Notes: generated from the letters alone by a model not told the origin. A stretch of DNA of 64,000 nucleotides from an uncultured Cetobacterium sp. (GCF_945952365.1 NZ_CAMFHX010000007.1:1-64000), one strand, 5' to 3'. Shown: positions 25,476-34,798, counted from the first letter of the stretch. A program made the numbers and translations.

Positions 25476-26330
25476 TTACTTTATATCTACTAATGTATCC
25501 CTATATTTTGTATAGAAATATCTTACATACTCATATTCAAATGGACTTCCTGTTCCATAGTATCTAAAGTTTTTATTCTCTTGTCTCGCGTTTATACTAC
25601 TCATTCCACTCACAGCTGGATGCCTTACATCTACACCAACAGGATTATCGTATGGGTTAATTTCTGCAACTGTTAAAATTCCAGCAGCTTTTCCTGTTGT
25701 ATCTCTTAAATTTGATGGACCAAACCCTGGTAAAACTAGATATGGACCATTTCCAACTCCATATTTTGCAAGTGTTAAACCAAAATCTTCATAAGTTTTT
25801 GGCAACTCTAAAGCAGAAGCTACATCAAACAGACCTAAAACTCCAAATGTCGAGTTTATTCCAAATCTTGCTAATGTTATTGTAGCCTTTTTCCCTTCAA
25901 ATTGTAAGAGAGAATTTAAAAAAGTGTTTATCTCTTGCAGATTTGAGAAGAAATTTGACACACCTTTTTGGACAAAAGTAGGTGTTATATACTCATAAGT
26001 ATTTACAGCTGGAATCAAAACATATTTATCTAGATAGTAATTAAAGTAATATACTCTTCTATTCAAAGGCTCTAACGGATCATAAACCTCTATGAACTTA
26101 GTTCCATTAATCTCTGTATATTCAACAATCTCTGAATTAAAAACTTCTGGTCCTTGTATAATCTCTTTACCATCAGATAATTTCAGATACTCTTTCTCCT
26201 GCAAATGAACCTTTTCATTTATACTTCTTCTCTCAGCTTTTGGTTCAGATATATCTGAATTTTTCTTTACTGCTGAACATCTAACAACAAACAAACAACT
26301 TAAAATTAATACTATTTTTTTACAGCTCAT
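25476..26330 (-). CDS. mlaA: MlaA-family outer membrane lipoprotein
   Basis: MlaA (VacJ) forms a donut in the inner leaflet of the outer membrane and removes misplaced phospholipid from the outer leaflet. The 284-residue protein has a lipoprotein signal ending at Cys18 (LFVVRC; arginine before Cys is unusual for a lipobox). The family core follows: VYDPLEPLNRRVYYFNYYLD, FVQKGVSNFFSNLQEINTFLN, INSTFGVLGLFDVAS and the YLVLPGFGPSNLRDT stretch, with GVGNGPYL before it. About 85 extra residues precede the core. It overlaps the upstream hydrolase gene by 11 nt. No mlaBCDEF genes are seen nearby. Confidence 0.9.
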   Translation of the reverse strand: MSCKKIVLILSCLFVVRCSAVKKNSDISEPKAERRSINEKVHLQEKEYLKLSDGKEIIQGPEVFNSEIVEYTEINGTKFIEVYDPLEPLNRRVYYFNYYLDKYVLIPAVNTYEYITPTFVQKGVSNFFSNLQEINTFLNSLLQFEGKKATITLARFGINSTFGVLGLFDVASALELPKTYEDFGLTLAKYGVGNGPYLVLPGFGPSNLRDTTGKAAGILTVAEINPYDNPVGVDVRHPAVSGMSSINARQENKNFRYYGTGSPFEYEYVRYFYTKYRDTLVDIK

Positions 26331-27600
26331 TGTTAAACACCCCCGTTTTTAAAAATTCTAACATTTTATCAACATTTGTTTGATAAAACATATTCCCACA
26401 ATGGCCACCAACAGGATAGATTAACGATTGCTCCTTAAATACATCTTTTATAAACTGTTTATCTCTTTCTGCTAAAATAAAATCGTCTTCATTTGTTACA
26501 GCAACAATTTTACTCTCATTTTTCAAATAATTTCTTATTATTCTTAAATCTCCATACTTAATTACATCATTAAATTTTAAATCTCCACCTAAAATTTTTA
26601 AATAGTATGGATAAGCTAAATTATTTAAATAATCACTGAAATTAGCAAAATTAATCGCTTCAAAATATTTAAACATACTATCAAATTTTTCAGGTCTTGT
26701 TTTAGAATAAACATGTGTTCCATTTATTTGATCTACGACATAGTTTAAATCTATTGAAGTCAGATTAAATGCCAATCCAATTAAACGTTCCATCTCTTTG
26801 TCTGACAATTTTTGTTTTTCAAAGATTGAATAGATACTTTCTTCTGTAATTTGTAGATCACTAGGCGATATATTTCTTTTTACTGCATCCATAACTTCGT
26901 CTACTATTTTTGAAATTTCACCTTTATTTTTTATATTTTTTATAAGCATATCATCTAATACAGTGGCTGAATGATAAAGATTTATAGCTGGATTGACCAT
27001 ATAAACTCTTTTAAAGTTAAAATCTTTTCCTACTGAATCTAAATATGATAGTACGGCTGAATGTGTAGCTCCCATACTGTATCCCATTAAGTAGGTATCC
27101 GTTATCTGTAAATTCTCCTCTTGTTTCACCTTGTCTAGCATATCACCCATGACATTATATAAATCTAATCCATCTTGAATTAAAACTCCAGGAACTCTAC
27201 TATTAGACACATTTAAAATAAAATTTGAATTAAAAACTGATGTAACTGTTAAAACATGATATCCTGCATTATAAAATATCTTTTGAAAGTTTTTAGTTCT
27301 AGTTGAATTATATGCTGACCCTGTTCCAGATAACACAAATATTAATGGTGCTTGTCCTTTCTGTTTACTCAACGAAAACTTAAAGCCTTTATCATACCAT
27401 AAATTATCAGGTATTTTTTTACTTCTCTCCATTAAAATTTCATACTCTTTTGTAGGAACCTCATTTGGAATACCCTCTGTCATTATTTTTGAACTTCCTA
27501 CAATCGTTGCTACATATGGATTTTTCATTGGAAACTTATATTCTGCAAAAATCTCAACAGTTAAAATTAACATCAACATAACTTTTAAGTATCTTCTCAT
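26320..27600 (-). CDS. Predicted periplasmic alpha/beta hydrolase coupled to MlaA
   Basis: This 426-residue protein has a signal peptide (about residues 1-19) and an alpha/beta-hydrolase core. LIFVLSGTGSAYNST supplies an oxyanion region, GYSMGA the nucleophile elbow (Ser175), and VTNEDDFIL and GGHCGNM plausible acid and histidine positions. I recognise no specific family name. It overlaps mlaA by 11 nt, so the two are made together. Because MlaA handles phospholipid at the outer membrane, a phospholipase, acyltransferase or lipid-ester hydrolase role in the periplasm is a reasonable inference. An ordinary esterase is the alternative. Confidence 0.65.
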   Translation of the reverse strand: MRRYLKVMLMLILTVEIFAEYKFPMKNPYVATIVGSSKIMTEGIPNEVPTKEYEILMERSKKIPDNLWYDKGFKFSLSKQKGQAPLIFVLSGTGSAYNSTRTKNFQKIFYNAGYHVLTVTSVFNSNFILNVSNSRVPGVLIQDGLDLYNVMGDMLDKVKQEENLQITDTYLMGYSMGATHSAVLSYLDSVGKDFNFKRVYMVNPAINLYHSATVLDDMLIKNIKNKGEISKIVDEVMDAVKRNISPSDLQITEESIYSIFEKQKLSDKEMERLIGLAFNLTSIDLNYVVDQINGTHVYSKTRPEKFDSMFKYFEAINFANFSDYLNNLAYPYYLKILGGDLKFNDVIKYGDLRIIRNYLKNESKIVAVTNEDDFILAERDKQFIKDVFKEQSLIYPVGGHCGNMFYQTNVDKMLEFLKTGVFNNEL

Positions 27601-27624
27601 TTAAAATCCTCCTTTACTAGTCAT

Positions 27625-28404
27625 TTAAATAATCTTTTTTAACTCTTCTAACACTCCATTTTCATTATTAGTTTTCGCTATAAAATTAGCTATTTTCTTT
27701 ACTTCTTCATGAGCGTTTCCCATAGCATAACTATACTTTCCTTTTTTCATCATATCATAATCATTCAAATAATCTCCAAATATCATTGTTTCATCATATG
27801 TGATTCCTAGCTCTAATTGTAAGGCTTCTAATGCAATTCCTTTGTTTGACTCTAGATGACTTACATCTAACCAAATCTCACCAGATACAACAACTTGACA
27901 ATCTACTTCATTTCTTATATGTGGATATACATGCTCCTCTGTTCCACTCAAATCACAAAAAGCAATTTTTATAATCTCATCATGTTTTATATCTAAAATA
28001 TTTTCAACTATCTCTCTTTTTTCGTAATATTTTTCAACTTCTTTTAAAAATTCTGGATTTTTTGATTCTATATACGCTGATTTTTTTCCACAAAGAACTA
28101 TATCTGTTGTCGGTATCTTTCTTCCAATTTGAACATATTTTTCAATTATCTCTGATGTTAGAACTCTTGAATATATCTCCTCTTCTTTTTGGACAACATA
28201 GCTTCCGTTTTCAGCAATAAAAACAATTCTATCTTTTATTTTATCAAAATTCTTTCTTAAATTTTGATACTGTCTTCCACTTGCAACAACAAATTTTATA
28301 TTTTTCTCTGCCATTTTTTCAAAAATATCCCAAAACTCTTCTGAGAACTCTTTTCTATCATTTAAAAATGTTCCATCCATATCTGTTACAACCAATTTAA
28401 TCAT
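27625..28404 (-). CDS. Cof-type HAD-IIB phosphatase
   Basis: The 259-residue protein has all four HAD motifs: VVTDMDGTFL (nucleophile Asp8, acid Asp10), VASGRQ, the SNKG lysine region (HLESNKGIALEAL) and GDYLNDYDMM. The large C2B cap between motifs II and III places it in the Cof/HAD-IIB subfamily, which dephosphorylates sugar phosphates, nucleotides or flavin and PLP precursors. The individual substrate cannot be predicted. It lies 21 nt after the TrmH-family gene and 24 nt before the alpha/beta-hydrolase gene on the same strand. Confidence 0.88.
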   Translation of the reverse strand: MIKLVVTDMDGTFLNDRKEFSEEFWDIFEKMAEKNIKFVVASGRQYQNLRKNFDKIKDRIVFIAENGSYVVQKEEEIYSRVLTSEIIEKYVQIGRKIPTTDIVLCGKKSAYIESKNPEFLKEVEKYYEKREIVENILDIKHDEIIKIAFCDLSGTEEHVYPHIRNEVDCQVVVSGEIWLDVSHLESNKGIALEALQLELGITYDETMIFGDYLNDYDMMKKGKYSYAMGNAHEEVKKIANFIAKTNNENGVLEELKKII

Positions 28405-28425
28405 TTCAACCTCTCCCCCAATTAT

Positions 28426-29190
28426 CTATCTATTTTCCAATCTATTTCTTACATCATATAAAATTATTCCAGTTGCCATCGCAACATTTAATGACTCAGC
28501 ACTTCCATATATCGGTATTATAACTTTTTCGTCACTCGATTTTATTATATCCTGAGATACACCCTCTCCTTCATTTCCAAAAACAAACGCATTTTTTTCC
28601 TCTAACTTCATTTTTGTATACGGAACAGAATCTTTCTCCAAAGCTGTTACAACTATTTTATATCCTTTCTCTTTTAGAAACTCTACAACTTCATTTTCAT
28701 CAATATAAGATATATTCATACTTAAAATTGAACCCATACTACTTCTTACTGTTTTATCATTATAACAATCAACACTTCCTTTTGTTAGAATAATATCTTT
28801 AAATCCTGCTGCATCTGCAACTCTTATTATTGTTCCTAAGTTTCCTGGGTCAGCAACTCTATTCAAAATAACTATGTTATCTTCTAAGTTCTCTAACTCA
28901 TTTATCTTTGAGTTATAACAAATAATTACCCCTTGAGAATTTTCTTGAGACGTCAACTCTTTAAATAGTTTTTCAGTTAATATAATTTTTCTACAATCAT
29001 GGTCTTTTGCCATCTCTATTATCTCTTCTGAGACTCCCTCTTTGAAAATAATAATTTTTGGTGTTTCTTTAAACTCTAAAAATTTTCTTCCCTCTGCTAA
29101 AAACATTCCTTCTAAATCTCTATATTTTTTTGTTTTTAATTTTTTCAAATTTTTATAAACTTCATTATCTTTACTTGTTATTATATCCAC
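28426..29190 (-). CDS. TrmH/SpoU-family RNA 2'-O-methyltransferase
   Basis: The 254-residue SPOUT protein has an N-terminal L30e-like RNA-binding region (EVYKNLKKLKTKKYRDLEGM) and the three SpoU motifs: ILNRVADPGNLGTIIRVADA, FVFGNEGEGVS and IPIYGSAESLNVAMATGI. These form the AdoMet-binding knot and the catalytic Arg/Asn pair. It resembles RlmB/TsnR-like 23S rRNA methyltransferases; the exact nucleotide is not predictable. The start is GTG at 29190 with TAGGAGAG upstream. It heads the minus-strand run that continues to the dipeptidase. Confidence 0.88.
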   Translation of the reverse strand: MDIITSKDNEVYKNLKKLKTKKYRDLEGMFLAEGRKFLEFKETPKIIIFKEGVSEEIIEMAKDHDCRKIILTEKLFKELTSQENSQGVIICYNSKINELENLEDNIVILNRVADPGNLGTIIRVADAAGFKDIILTKGSVDCYNDKTVRSSMGSILSMNISYIDENEVVEFLKEKGYKIVVTALEKDSVPYTKMKLEEKNAFVFGNEGEGVSQDIIKSSDEKVIIPIYGSAESLNVAMATGIILYDVRNRLENR

Positions 29191-29288
29191 TTTTCTCTCT
29201 CCTAAAACTCTGATATCTTTTATATATGATTATACATGAATTCTGTATTATTTTCTAGTTAAATAATCCCCTATACTTCATTTCTAGC

Positions 29289-29317
29289 TTGACTATACTT
29301 ACAAAATATAATACAAT
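29289..29317 (+). promoter_or_regulatory. Promoter of potD
   Basis: TTGACT is separated by 17 nt from TACAAT, 40 nt upstream of the GTG start of the binding protein gene. Confidence 0.55.
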
Positions 29318-29357
29318 TTTCATTGATTATAAAATTTAAATTTTTAGGGAGGTTTAA

Positions 29358-30386
29358 GTGAAAAAAATATTAACTTTACTATCTTTAGTTTTTCTACTAC
29401 TTTCTTGTGGAAAAGAAAAACAAAAAAATGAGAATGTTTTATATCTTTATGGATGGGCTGATTATATCCCTGCTAAGATTTATGACGATTTCCAAAAAGA
29501 GACAGGTATTAAAGTAGTTGAGGATATCTATTCATCAAACGAGGAGATGTTCGCTAAAATTAAAGCTGGAGGAACTGGTTATGATATTTTAACTCCTTCA
29601 ACTGACTACGCTGAGATTTTAATGAATGATGGAATGATTGATAAACTTGACAAAACAAAGCTACCATCGTTAAAAAATATAGACTCTATGGTTTTTGAAA
29701 AATTACAATATTTTGATGCTAACAATGACTACGCATTTCCATTTGCTATGGGTGCTACAACTATAGCTGTTAATACAGAATATGTTAAGGATTTCCCAAG
29801 AGACTTTACTATCTATAACAATCCTGAATATAAAGGAAAGATGACTCTACTTGATGATATGAGAGAGGTTATGACATCAGCTTTAGGTACTTTAGGATAC
29901 CCTCAAACAACAGAGGATGAAGCTGCAATCGCTGCTGCTGCTGAGTTAGTTAAAGGATGGAAAAAAAACATTGCTAAATTTGATTCTGAATCATTTGGAA
30001 AAGGTTTTGCTAATGGAGATTTCTGGATTGTTCATTGCTATCCTGATAATGTTTTAAATGAATTAACTGAAGAGCAATTAGCAAGAACTGAGTTTGTTAT
30101 CCCTGAAAAAGGTGGAACAGCTTATATAGATTCATTTGTTATTCCTAAAACTGCTCCTAATAAAGAAGCTGCATATAAGTTCTTAGATTTCATTCATAGA
30201 CCTGAGAACTATAAATTAATTGCAGAGCATTTAAGAGTTCCATCTATAAACGTTCCTGCTAGAGAATTAATAACTGTAGAACCTTTATATTCTATCGAAG
30301 ATTTATCTCATACAGAGATTTTAAGAGATATTAAAAATACATTAGATCTTCAAAGTAAATACTGGCAAGAAGTTTTAATCGATTAG
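29358..30386 (+). CDS. potD: Spermidine/putrescine-type binding lipoprotein (PotD family)
   Basis: The 342-residue protein has a lipoprotein signal ending at Cys17 (LLLSC) and a PotD-type fold: NVLYLYGWADYIPAKIYDDF, YDILTPSTDYAEILMNDG, FPFAMGATTIAVNT and the C-terminal YKFLDFIHRPENY. Polyamine contacts of PotD (aromatic Trp and acidic residues) have counterparts such as Trp34 and the DSFVIPK region. It would deliver polyamine to an ABC importer, but no potA, potB or potC is adjacent, so it is transcribed alone and ends at a terminator. The start is GTG with AGGGAGG 6 nt upstream. Substrate assignment is by family. Confidence 0.85.
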   Translation: MKKILTLLSLVFLLLSCGKEKQKNENVLYLYGWADYIPAKIYDDFQKETGIKVVEDIYSSNEEMFAKIKAGGTGYDILTPSTDYAEILMNDGMIDKLDKTKLPSLKNIDSMVFEKLQYFDANNDYAFPFAMGATTIAVNTEYVKDFPRDFTIYNNPEYKGKMTLLDDMREVMTSALGTLGYPQTTEDEAAIAAAAELVKGWKKNIAKFDSESFGKGFANGDFWIVHCYPDNVLNELTEEQLARTEFVIPEKGGTAYIDSFVIPKTAPNKEAAYKFLDFIHRPENYKLIAEHLRVPSINVPARELITVEPLYSIEDLSHTEILRDIKNTLDLQSKYWQEVLID

Positions 30387-30391
30387 TTTTT

Positions 30392-30420
30392 AAAGCCTAA
30401 CTCAAAATAAGTTAGGCTTT
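30392..30420 (+). terminator. Terminator after potD
   Basis: An 11-bp stem (AAAGCCTAACT with its complement) and a 7-nt loop are followed by a long T-run. Confidence 0.85.
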
Positions 30421-30429
30421 TTTTATTTC

Positions 30430-30458
30430 TTGTAAGGCTCTTATTTATAGTGTATAAT
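30430..30458 (+). promoter_or_regulatory. Promoter of dnaN-corA
   Basis: TTGTAA is separated by 17 nt from TATAAT, 31 nt upstream of dnaN and just after the potD terminator. Confidence 0.6.
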
Positions 30459-30489
30459 TTTAAAAAAGAATAATTTTAGGAGGCACCTC

Positions 30490-31584
30490 ATGAATTTTAA
30501 TATTAGAAGAAATGACTTAATTGAAATTTTCTCTGAATTTATTAATATCTTAAAAGATAATCCAATCAAACCTATTATTTCAGGTTTAAAAATAGAATCT
30601 AATAACGGTAAAGTAACTTTTACTGGAACAAATTTAGATATTAACTATATAAAAACTATTCATTGTGAAACAATCGAAGATGGAGTAGTTATATTTAAAC
30701 CGAATCTAGCTTTAGAGTATATAAAGCTTTTAGATGATGAAATAATCTCTCTTTCATCTAAAAATGATATTCTTTCAATTCATTTAGCTGAATTCACTCT
30801 GCTTTATAACGATAATTTTCCTGAAAATTTAAAGTTACCCGTTATAGACGAAGTTGCTAAGATATCACCACAAGAACTGTTCAAAAGTTTAGAAAAAACT
30901 AAATTCTCTGTTGCACCTTCTGCAGAAAATTTAGCTATCAACTGTATAAAAGTACTTTTTAGACAAGACCGTATTTCGTTTGTTTCAACAGATTCATATA
31001 GATTGACATATTTAAAAACAGATACTAACGCTTTATTAGATAGAGATTTCTCTATTCCACTTGAATCTGTAAATATTTTATGTAAACTTATAAAAGATTT
31101 AAACGAAGATATTCTTATCGGAGCTAGTGGAGATAACTTAATCTTCTTATGGGAAAATACATATTTCCTAACTAAGATAACGACTCTTCCATTCCCTAAC
31201 TTTGATGCTATTCTTTGTGGAAATAGTTTCAGTAAAGAGATGGAGTTTAATTATAATGATTTTAAAAGTGCTTTAAAAAAAGTTTTAACTGTTGCTAGAA
31301 CAAGTAACGAATCAAAAAATGGTGCTATCTTGGAATTTAAAGGTAAAAAACTTTCAATCTCAGCATCTTCTGGAAAAGCTAAGATTAATCAAAAAGTTGA
31401 TATGATAAAATTAGGAGATGATTTCAAATGCTCTCTTAATGTTAAATTCCTTTTTGAGTTTGTTGAAAACTTAAACAATAATGTTTTTATAAAAGGAAAT
31501 TCATCATCAGCAATGTTTGAAATTACAGAAAGAGATAATAGCTCTTATAAATATATTTTAATGCCTCTGGCTTTAAGAGACTAA
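30490..31584 (+). CDS. dnaN: DNA polymerase III beta subunit (sliding clamp)
   Basis: The beta clamp encircles DNA and tethers the polymerase. The 364-residue protein has the three repeated clamp domains, with ISGLKIESNNGKVTFTGTNLD in domain I, SYRLTYLK in domain II (the conserved ATDSHRL-like SFVSTDSYRLTYL) and the C-terminal signature YILMPLALRD (usual form MPMRL). Length is normal. It stands apart from dnaA, recF and gyrB, none of which is here, and is followed after 23 nt by corA. Whether another dnaN exists in the genome cannot be seen. Start ATG with AGGAGG upstream. Confidence 0.92.
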   Translation: MNFNIRRNDLIEIFSEFINILKDNPIKPIISGLKIESNNGKVTFTGTNLDINYIKTIHCETIEDGVVIFKPNLALEYIKLLDDEIISLSSKNDILSIHLAEFTLLYNDNFPENLKLPVIDEVAKISPQELFKSLEKTKFSVAPSAENLAINCIKVLFRQDRISFVSTDSYRLTYLKTDTNALLDRDFSIPLESVNILCKLIKDLNEDILIGASGDNLIFLWENTYFLTKITTLPFPNFDAILCGNSFSKEMEFNYNDFKSALKKVLTVARTSNESKNGAILEFKGKKLSISASSGKAKINQKVDMIKLGDDFKCSLNVKFLFEFVENLNNNVFIKGNSSSAMFEITERDNSSYKYILMPLALRD

Positions 31585-31607
31585 AAAAATTAAAGTTAGG
31601 TGGTTCT

Positions 31608-32573
31608 ATGATAAAAATTTATAAAAGTCACAATGATATTTTAGAAAAAAAACTTTTTTCAATTTCTGAAACTTTAGAAGTTGAAAAACTTACTGAAAAA
31701 AATACTTGGATTCATCTTTCAAATCCAACTGAAGAAGAGATTAAAGTCGTTACTAATAGTTTTGATATTCCTGAAGAACATATTCGAGCAGCTCTAGATG
31801 AAGAGGAGAAAGCCCGTTTAGAAATTGATGACGATATCATCTTAGTTATAATAGATGTCCCTATTCATGATGAAAATAACCGTTGCTCTTTCACAACGGT
31901 TCCTTTAGGGATTATTCTACTGAAAGATCACATATTGACAGTCTCAACTGTTAAATTATCTCTTATAGAGGAGTTTGTTCAAGGAAGAATTAAAAGTTTC
32001 TTTACCTTTAAAAAAACTAGATTCATTCTACAAATGTTATTTAGAAACTCTACATATTTCCTACTTTACCTAAAGCAGATTGGTAGAATTAGTGACAATA
32101 TTGAAAGACAACTAAAAAATAATCTTAGAAACCAAGAACTTATGTTACTTCTAGAATTAGAAAAAAGTTTGGTTTATTTTACAACCTCTTTAAAATCTAA
32201 TGAAGCAGTTTTAGAAAGAATGATGAGAACTGAAATAGTTAAAAGATATCCAGATGATTTAGAACTCTTAGAAGATGTAATTATAGAAACGAAACAAGCT
32301 ATTGAGATGGCTAATATCTATTCAAGTATTTTAAGTAGTACTAGAGATGCTTTCTCTACAGTTATGTCAAACAACTTGAATATTGTTATGAAAAAGCTTA
32401 CATCTATAACAATAGTCTTTGCTATTCCGACTGTTGTTTCTGGTCTATGGGGAATGAACGTTGGTGGAGTGCCTTTTGCTAGTGACACCTATGGTTTCCT
32501 ATGGGTTGTCTTAGTTGCAATTGCATGTGGTATCTTCATAACTTGGATTCTATTCAAAAAAGAGTTATTTTAA
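31608..32573 (+). CDS. corA: CorA-family magnesium transporter
   Basis: The 321-residue protein has the large N-terminal cytoplasmic funnel domain and two C-terminal membrane helices. The first helix ends in the selectivity motif GMN (LWGMNVGGVPF, near residue 283) and the second is followed by the basic tail FKKELF. CorA forms a pentameric Mg2+ channel in the inner membrane; some members carry Co2+ or Ni2+. It lies 23 nt downstream of dnaN and ends at a bidirectional terminator. Confidence 0.92.
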   Translation: MIKIYKSHNDILEKKLFSISETLEVEKLTEKNTWIHLSNPTEEEIKVVTNSFDIPEEHIRAALDEEEKARLEIDDDIILVIIDVPIHDENNRCSFTTVPLGIILLKDHILTVSTVKLSLIEEFVQGRIKSFFTFKKTRFILQMLFRNSTYFLLYLKQIGRISDNIERQLKNNLRNQELMLLLELEKSLVYFTTSLKSNEAVLERMMRTEIVKRYPDDLELLEDVIIETKQAIEMANIYSSILSSTRDAFSTVMSNNLNIVMKKLTSITIVFAIPTVVSGLWGMNVGGVPFASDTYGFLWVVLVAIACGIFITWILFKKELF

Positions 32574-32581
32574 TACTGAAA

Positions 32582-32613
32582 AAGCTCTGAACTTCAATCA
32601 AAGTTCAGAGCTT
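32582..32613. terminator. Bidirectional terminator between corA and the EF-G-like gene
   Basis: A 13-bp stem (AAGCTCTGAACTT with its complement) and a 6-nt loop have A- and T-runs on either side, between two convergent genes. Confidence 0.88.
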
Positions 32614-32616
32614 TTT

Positions 32617-34677
32617 TTATCCTTTTCTAATTTCAATTATCTTTTGTGCTAAGTTATCTTGAAGCTCTTCATACTTCAAGAAATTATACTCAAATCTTCC
32701 TTTCCCCTGTGTCAAAGATTTTAAATCTATTGCATATTTTAAAATCTCACTTTCTGGTACTTCAACCGTTAATAGTTGCTCTGAATAAGCTTTAGGTTCC
32801 ATACCTAAGATCTTCCCTCTTCTTTTATTCATATCCCCCATTATATCCCCTATATACTCATCAGGAGCTACTATCTGCATCTTCACTATCGGCTCTAACA
32901 AAACACATTTTGCAGTTTCCATACCTTTTCTAAAAGCTAAAATAGCGGCTTGTTTAAAAGATATCTCATTTGAATCTACGGGATGATATGATCCGTCATA
33001 TAACGTTGCTTTTATATTTATAACAGGATAACCTGCTAATTTTCCTTTTACTTTTGCTTCTATCAATCCCTTTTCCACTGCTGGAATATAAGTTTTAGGA
33101 ACAACACCTCCACGAATTTCATCTTTAAAATCAAACTCATCTATATGTGGTTCAAACTTTATAAATACCTCTCCAAACTGCCCTGCTCCTCCAGATTGCT
33201 TCTTATGACGCCCTTGAGCTTCGATACTATTTTTTATAGTTTCTCTATAAGAGACTTCAGGCTCTTTCAGCAAAGCGTTCACACCAAATTTATTTTGAAG
33301 TTTGTTCAATAATATATTTAAATGCTTTTCACCTTGTCCACCTATTATAAACTCCTTCGTTTCAAAGTTTCTTTCTATAGAAAACGATGGATCTTCATCC
33401 AATAATCTTTGAATCGCCCCACTTAGTTTATCATCATCACTTTTTTCTTTTGGAACAATTGACATATATAAACAAGGCTTTGGAAAATCAATAACACTAT
33501 ACACAATAGCATCTTCCTTATCACATAGTGTATCTCCTGTTTGAACCTCTTGAAGCTTTGTTACAGCTCCTATATCCCCTGCACTAACTTCATCAGCAGG
33601 TATTTGTTTAGCACCTCTAAAAAATGAGATATTTCCTATTCGGACTTTTATATTTTTATTTGAAATTAAAACCTCATCATCTTTTTTTACTTTTCCCGAA
33701 TTAACTTTAAATAAAGATATTTTCCCTATATACGGATCAACTATTGTTTTAAAAACAATAGCTGAGAAAGGTTCATTTATATTAACTTCTCTCTCTATTT
33801 TTTCATCACTATTTACCATATATCCACTCTTTGTTCCACCGTTTACCTCTTGTGGAGTAGGTAGATAATTATACATCATCTGAAATAGTGTTCTAACTCC
33901 TATTCCATTGCTTGCTGAACCTATTATCACTGGAACAATCTCTCCTGATACAACTCCGTCATGCAACCCTTTTCTTATCTCCTCTTCTGTGAAGTCCTCA
34001 CCTGAAAAATATTTATTCAACAAGTTTTCATCTGTTTCTGCAATAGCTTCTAATAATAAGCCTCTAACTTCAGAAATATCTATATCTTCAGGAATAGGAG
34101 CATCTACACATGTTTCACCATTAAATATTCTTCCCTTTAAATCAATAACGTTTACAAAGCCTTTAAACTCCTCTTCAAATCCTATTGGAATACAAAATGG
34201 TGCTACTTTTTTTCCAAATTTCTCTTTCATATCATAAAGTAACTTTTCATAATTATGCACACCTTTATTCATTTTATTTATAAAAATAACTCTAGGTATT
34301 CCTGCTTCTTCTAACATTCTCCAAGCTCTTTCTGTTCCAACCTCTACTCCTGCAGCCCCATTTACTACTAAAACTGCTCCTCCTGAAACTGCTAAAGCTG
34401 ACGATACTTCTCCTGTAAAATCTGAATATCCTGGCGTATCCAATATATTATACTTATAGCCTAAATACTCCAAAGGTATAATTGATGTGTTTATTGAAAA
34501 ACCTTGTTTCATTTCCTCTTTATCAAAATCTGATATACTGTTTCCTAAGTCTACACTTCCCATTTTAGAGGTTGTATTAGATATGTATAGCATGGCCTCT
34601 ACTAAACTACTTTTTCCACTTCCACGATGCCCTAACAGAGTTATATTCCTAATCTCACTCATTTCATAACTAATCAT
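32617..34677 (-). CDS. Elongation factor G paralogue (EF-G2-like) with altered G4 motif
   Basis: At 686 residues the protein has all EF-G domains, but its GTPase motifs differ from translational EF-G. The P-loop is GHRGSGKS (16-23) rather than GHIDAGKT, G3 is DTPGYSD, and G4 is NKMN (134-137) where NKMD is the rule. Domain IV (YRETIKNSIEAQGRHKKQSGGAGQFGEV) and domain V are complete. These features place it among EF-G-like paralogues, some of which act in ribosome recycling or stress or have no assigned role. Start ATG has AGGAGG upstream and a promoter lies 45 nt further up. It stands alone, not with rpsL-rpsG-tuf as canonical fusA. Confidence 0.85.
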   Translation of the reverse strand: MISYEMSEIRNITLLGHRGSGKSSLVEAMLYISNTTSKMGSVDLGNSISDFDKEEMKQGFSINTSIIPLEYLGYKYNILDTPGYSDFTGEVSSALAVSGGAVLVVNGAAGVEVGTERAWRMLEEAGIPRVIFINKMNKGVHNYEKLLYDMKEKFGKKVAPFCIPIGFEEEFKGFVNVIDLKGRIFNGETCVDAPIPEDIDISEVRGLLLEAIAETDENLLNKYFSGEDFTEEEIRKGLHDGVVSGEIVPVIIGSASNGIGVRTLFQMMYNYLPTPQEVNGGTKSGYMVNSDEKIEREVNINEPFSAIVFKTIVDPYIGKISLFKVNSGKVKKDDEVLISNKNIKVRIGNISFFRGAKQIPADEVSAGDIGAVTKLQEVQTGDTLCDKEDAIVYSVIDFPKPCLYMSIVPKEKSDDDKLSGAIQRLLDEDPSFSIERNFETKEFIIGGQGEKHLNILLNKLQNKFGVNALLKEPEVSYRETIKNSIEAQGRHKKQSGGAGQFGEVFIKFEPHIDEFDFKDEIRGGVVPKTYIPAVEKGLIEAKVKGKLAGYPVINIKATLYDGSYHPVDSNEISFKQAAILAFRKGMETAKCVLLEPIVKMQIVAPDEYIGDIMGDMNKRRGKILGMEPKAYSEQLLTVEVPESEILKYAIDLKSLTQGKGRFEYNFLKYEELQDNLAQKIIEIRKG

Positions 34678-34721
34678 ATATTACTCCTCCTATTTTTTAA
34701 GAGATTTTTTACATTAATACT

Positions 34722-34750
34722 TATATAGCTAATATTTTTCAATAAGTCAA
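34722..34750 (-). promoter_or_regulatory. Promoter of the EF-G-like gene
   Basis: On the minus strand TTGACT is separated by 17 nt from TATATA, 45 nt upstream of the ATG. Confidence 0.55.
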
Positions 34751-34774
34751 TAGGGATTATAAAAGAAATAAAAA

Positions 34775-34798
34775 AAAACCGAGATTTTTCTCGGTTTT
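34775..34798 (-). terminator. Terminator of the HU gene
   Basis: A 10-bp stem (AAAACCGAGA/TCTCGGTTTT) with loop TTTT lies just past the stop at 34810 and is followed on the minus strand by a T-run. Confidence 0.85.

Noticed and set aside
32617-34677. Canonical fusA
   Set aside because: P-loop and G4 motifs differ from translational EF-G, and the usual rpsL-rpsG-tuf neighbours are absent.
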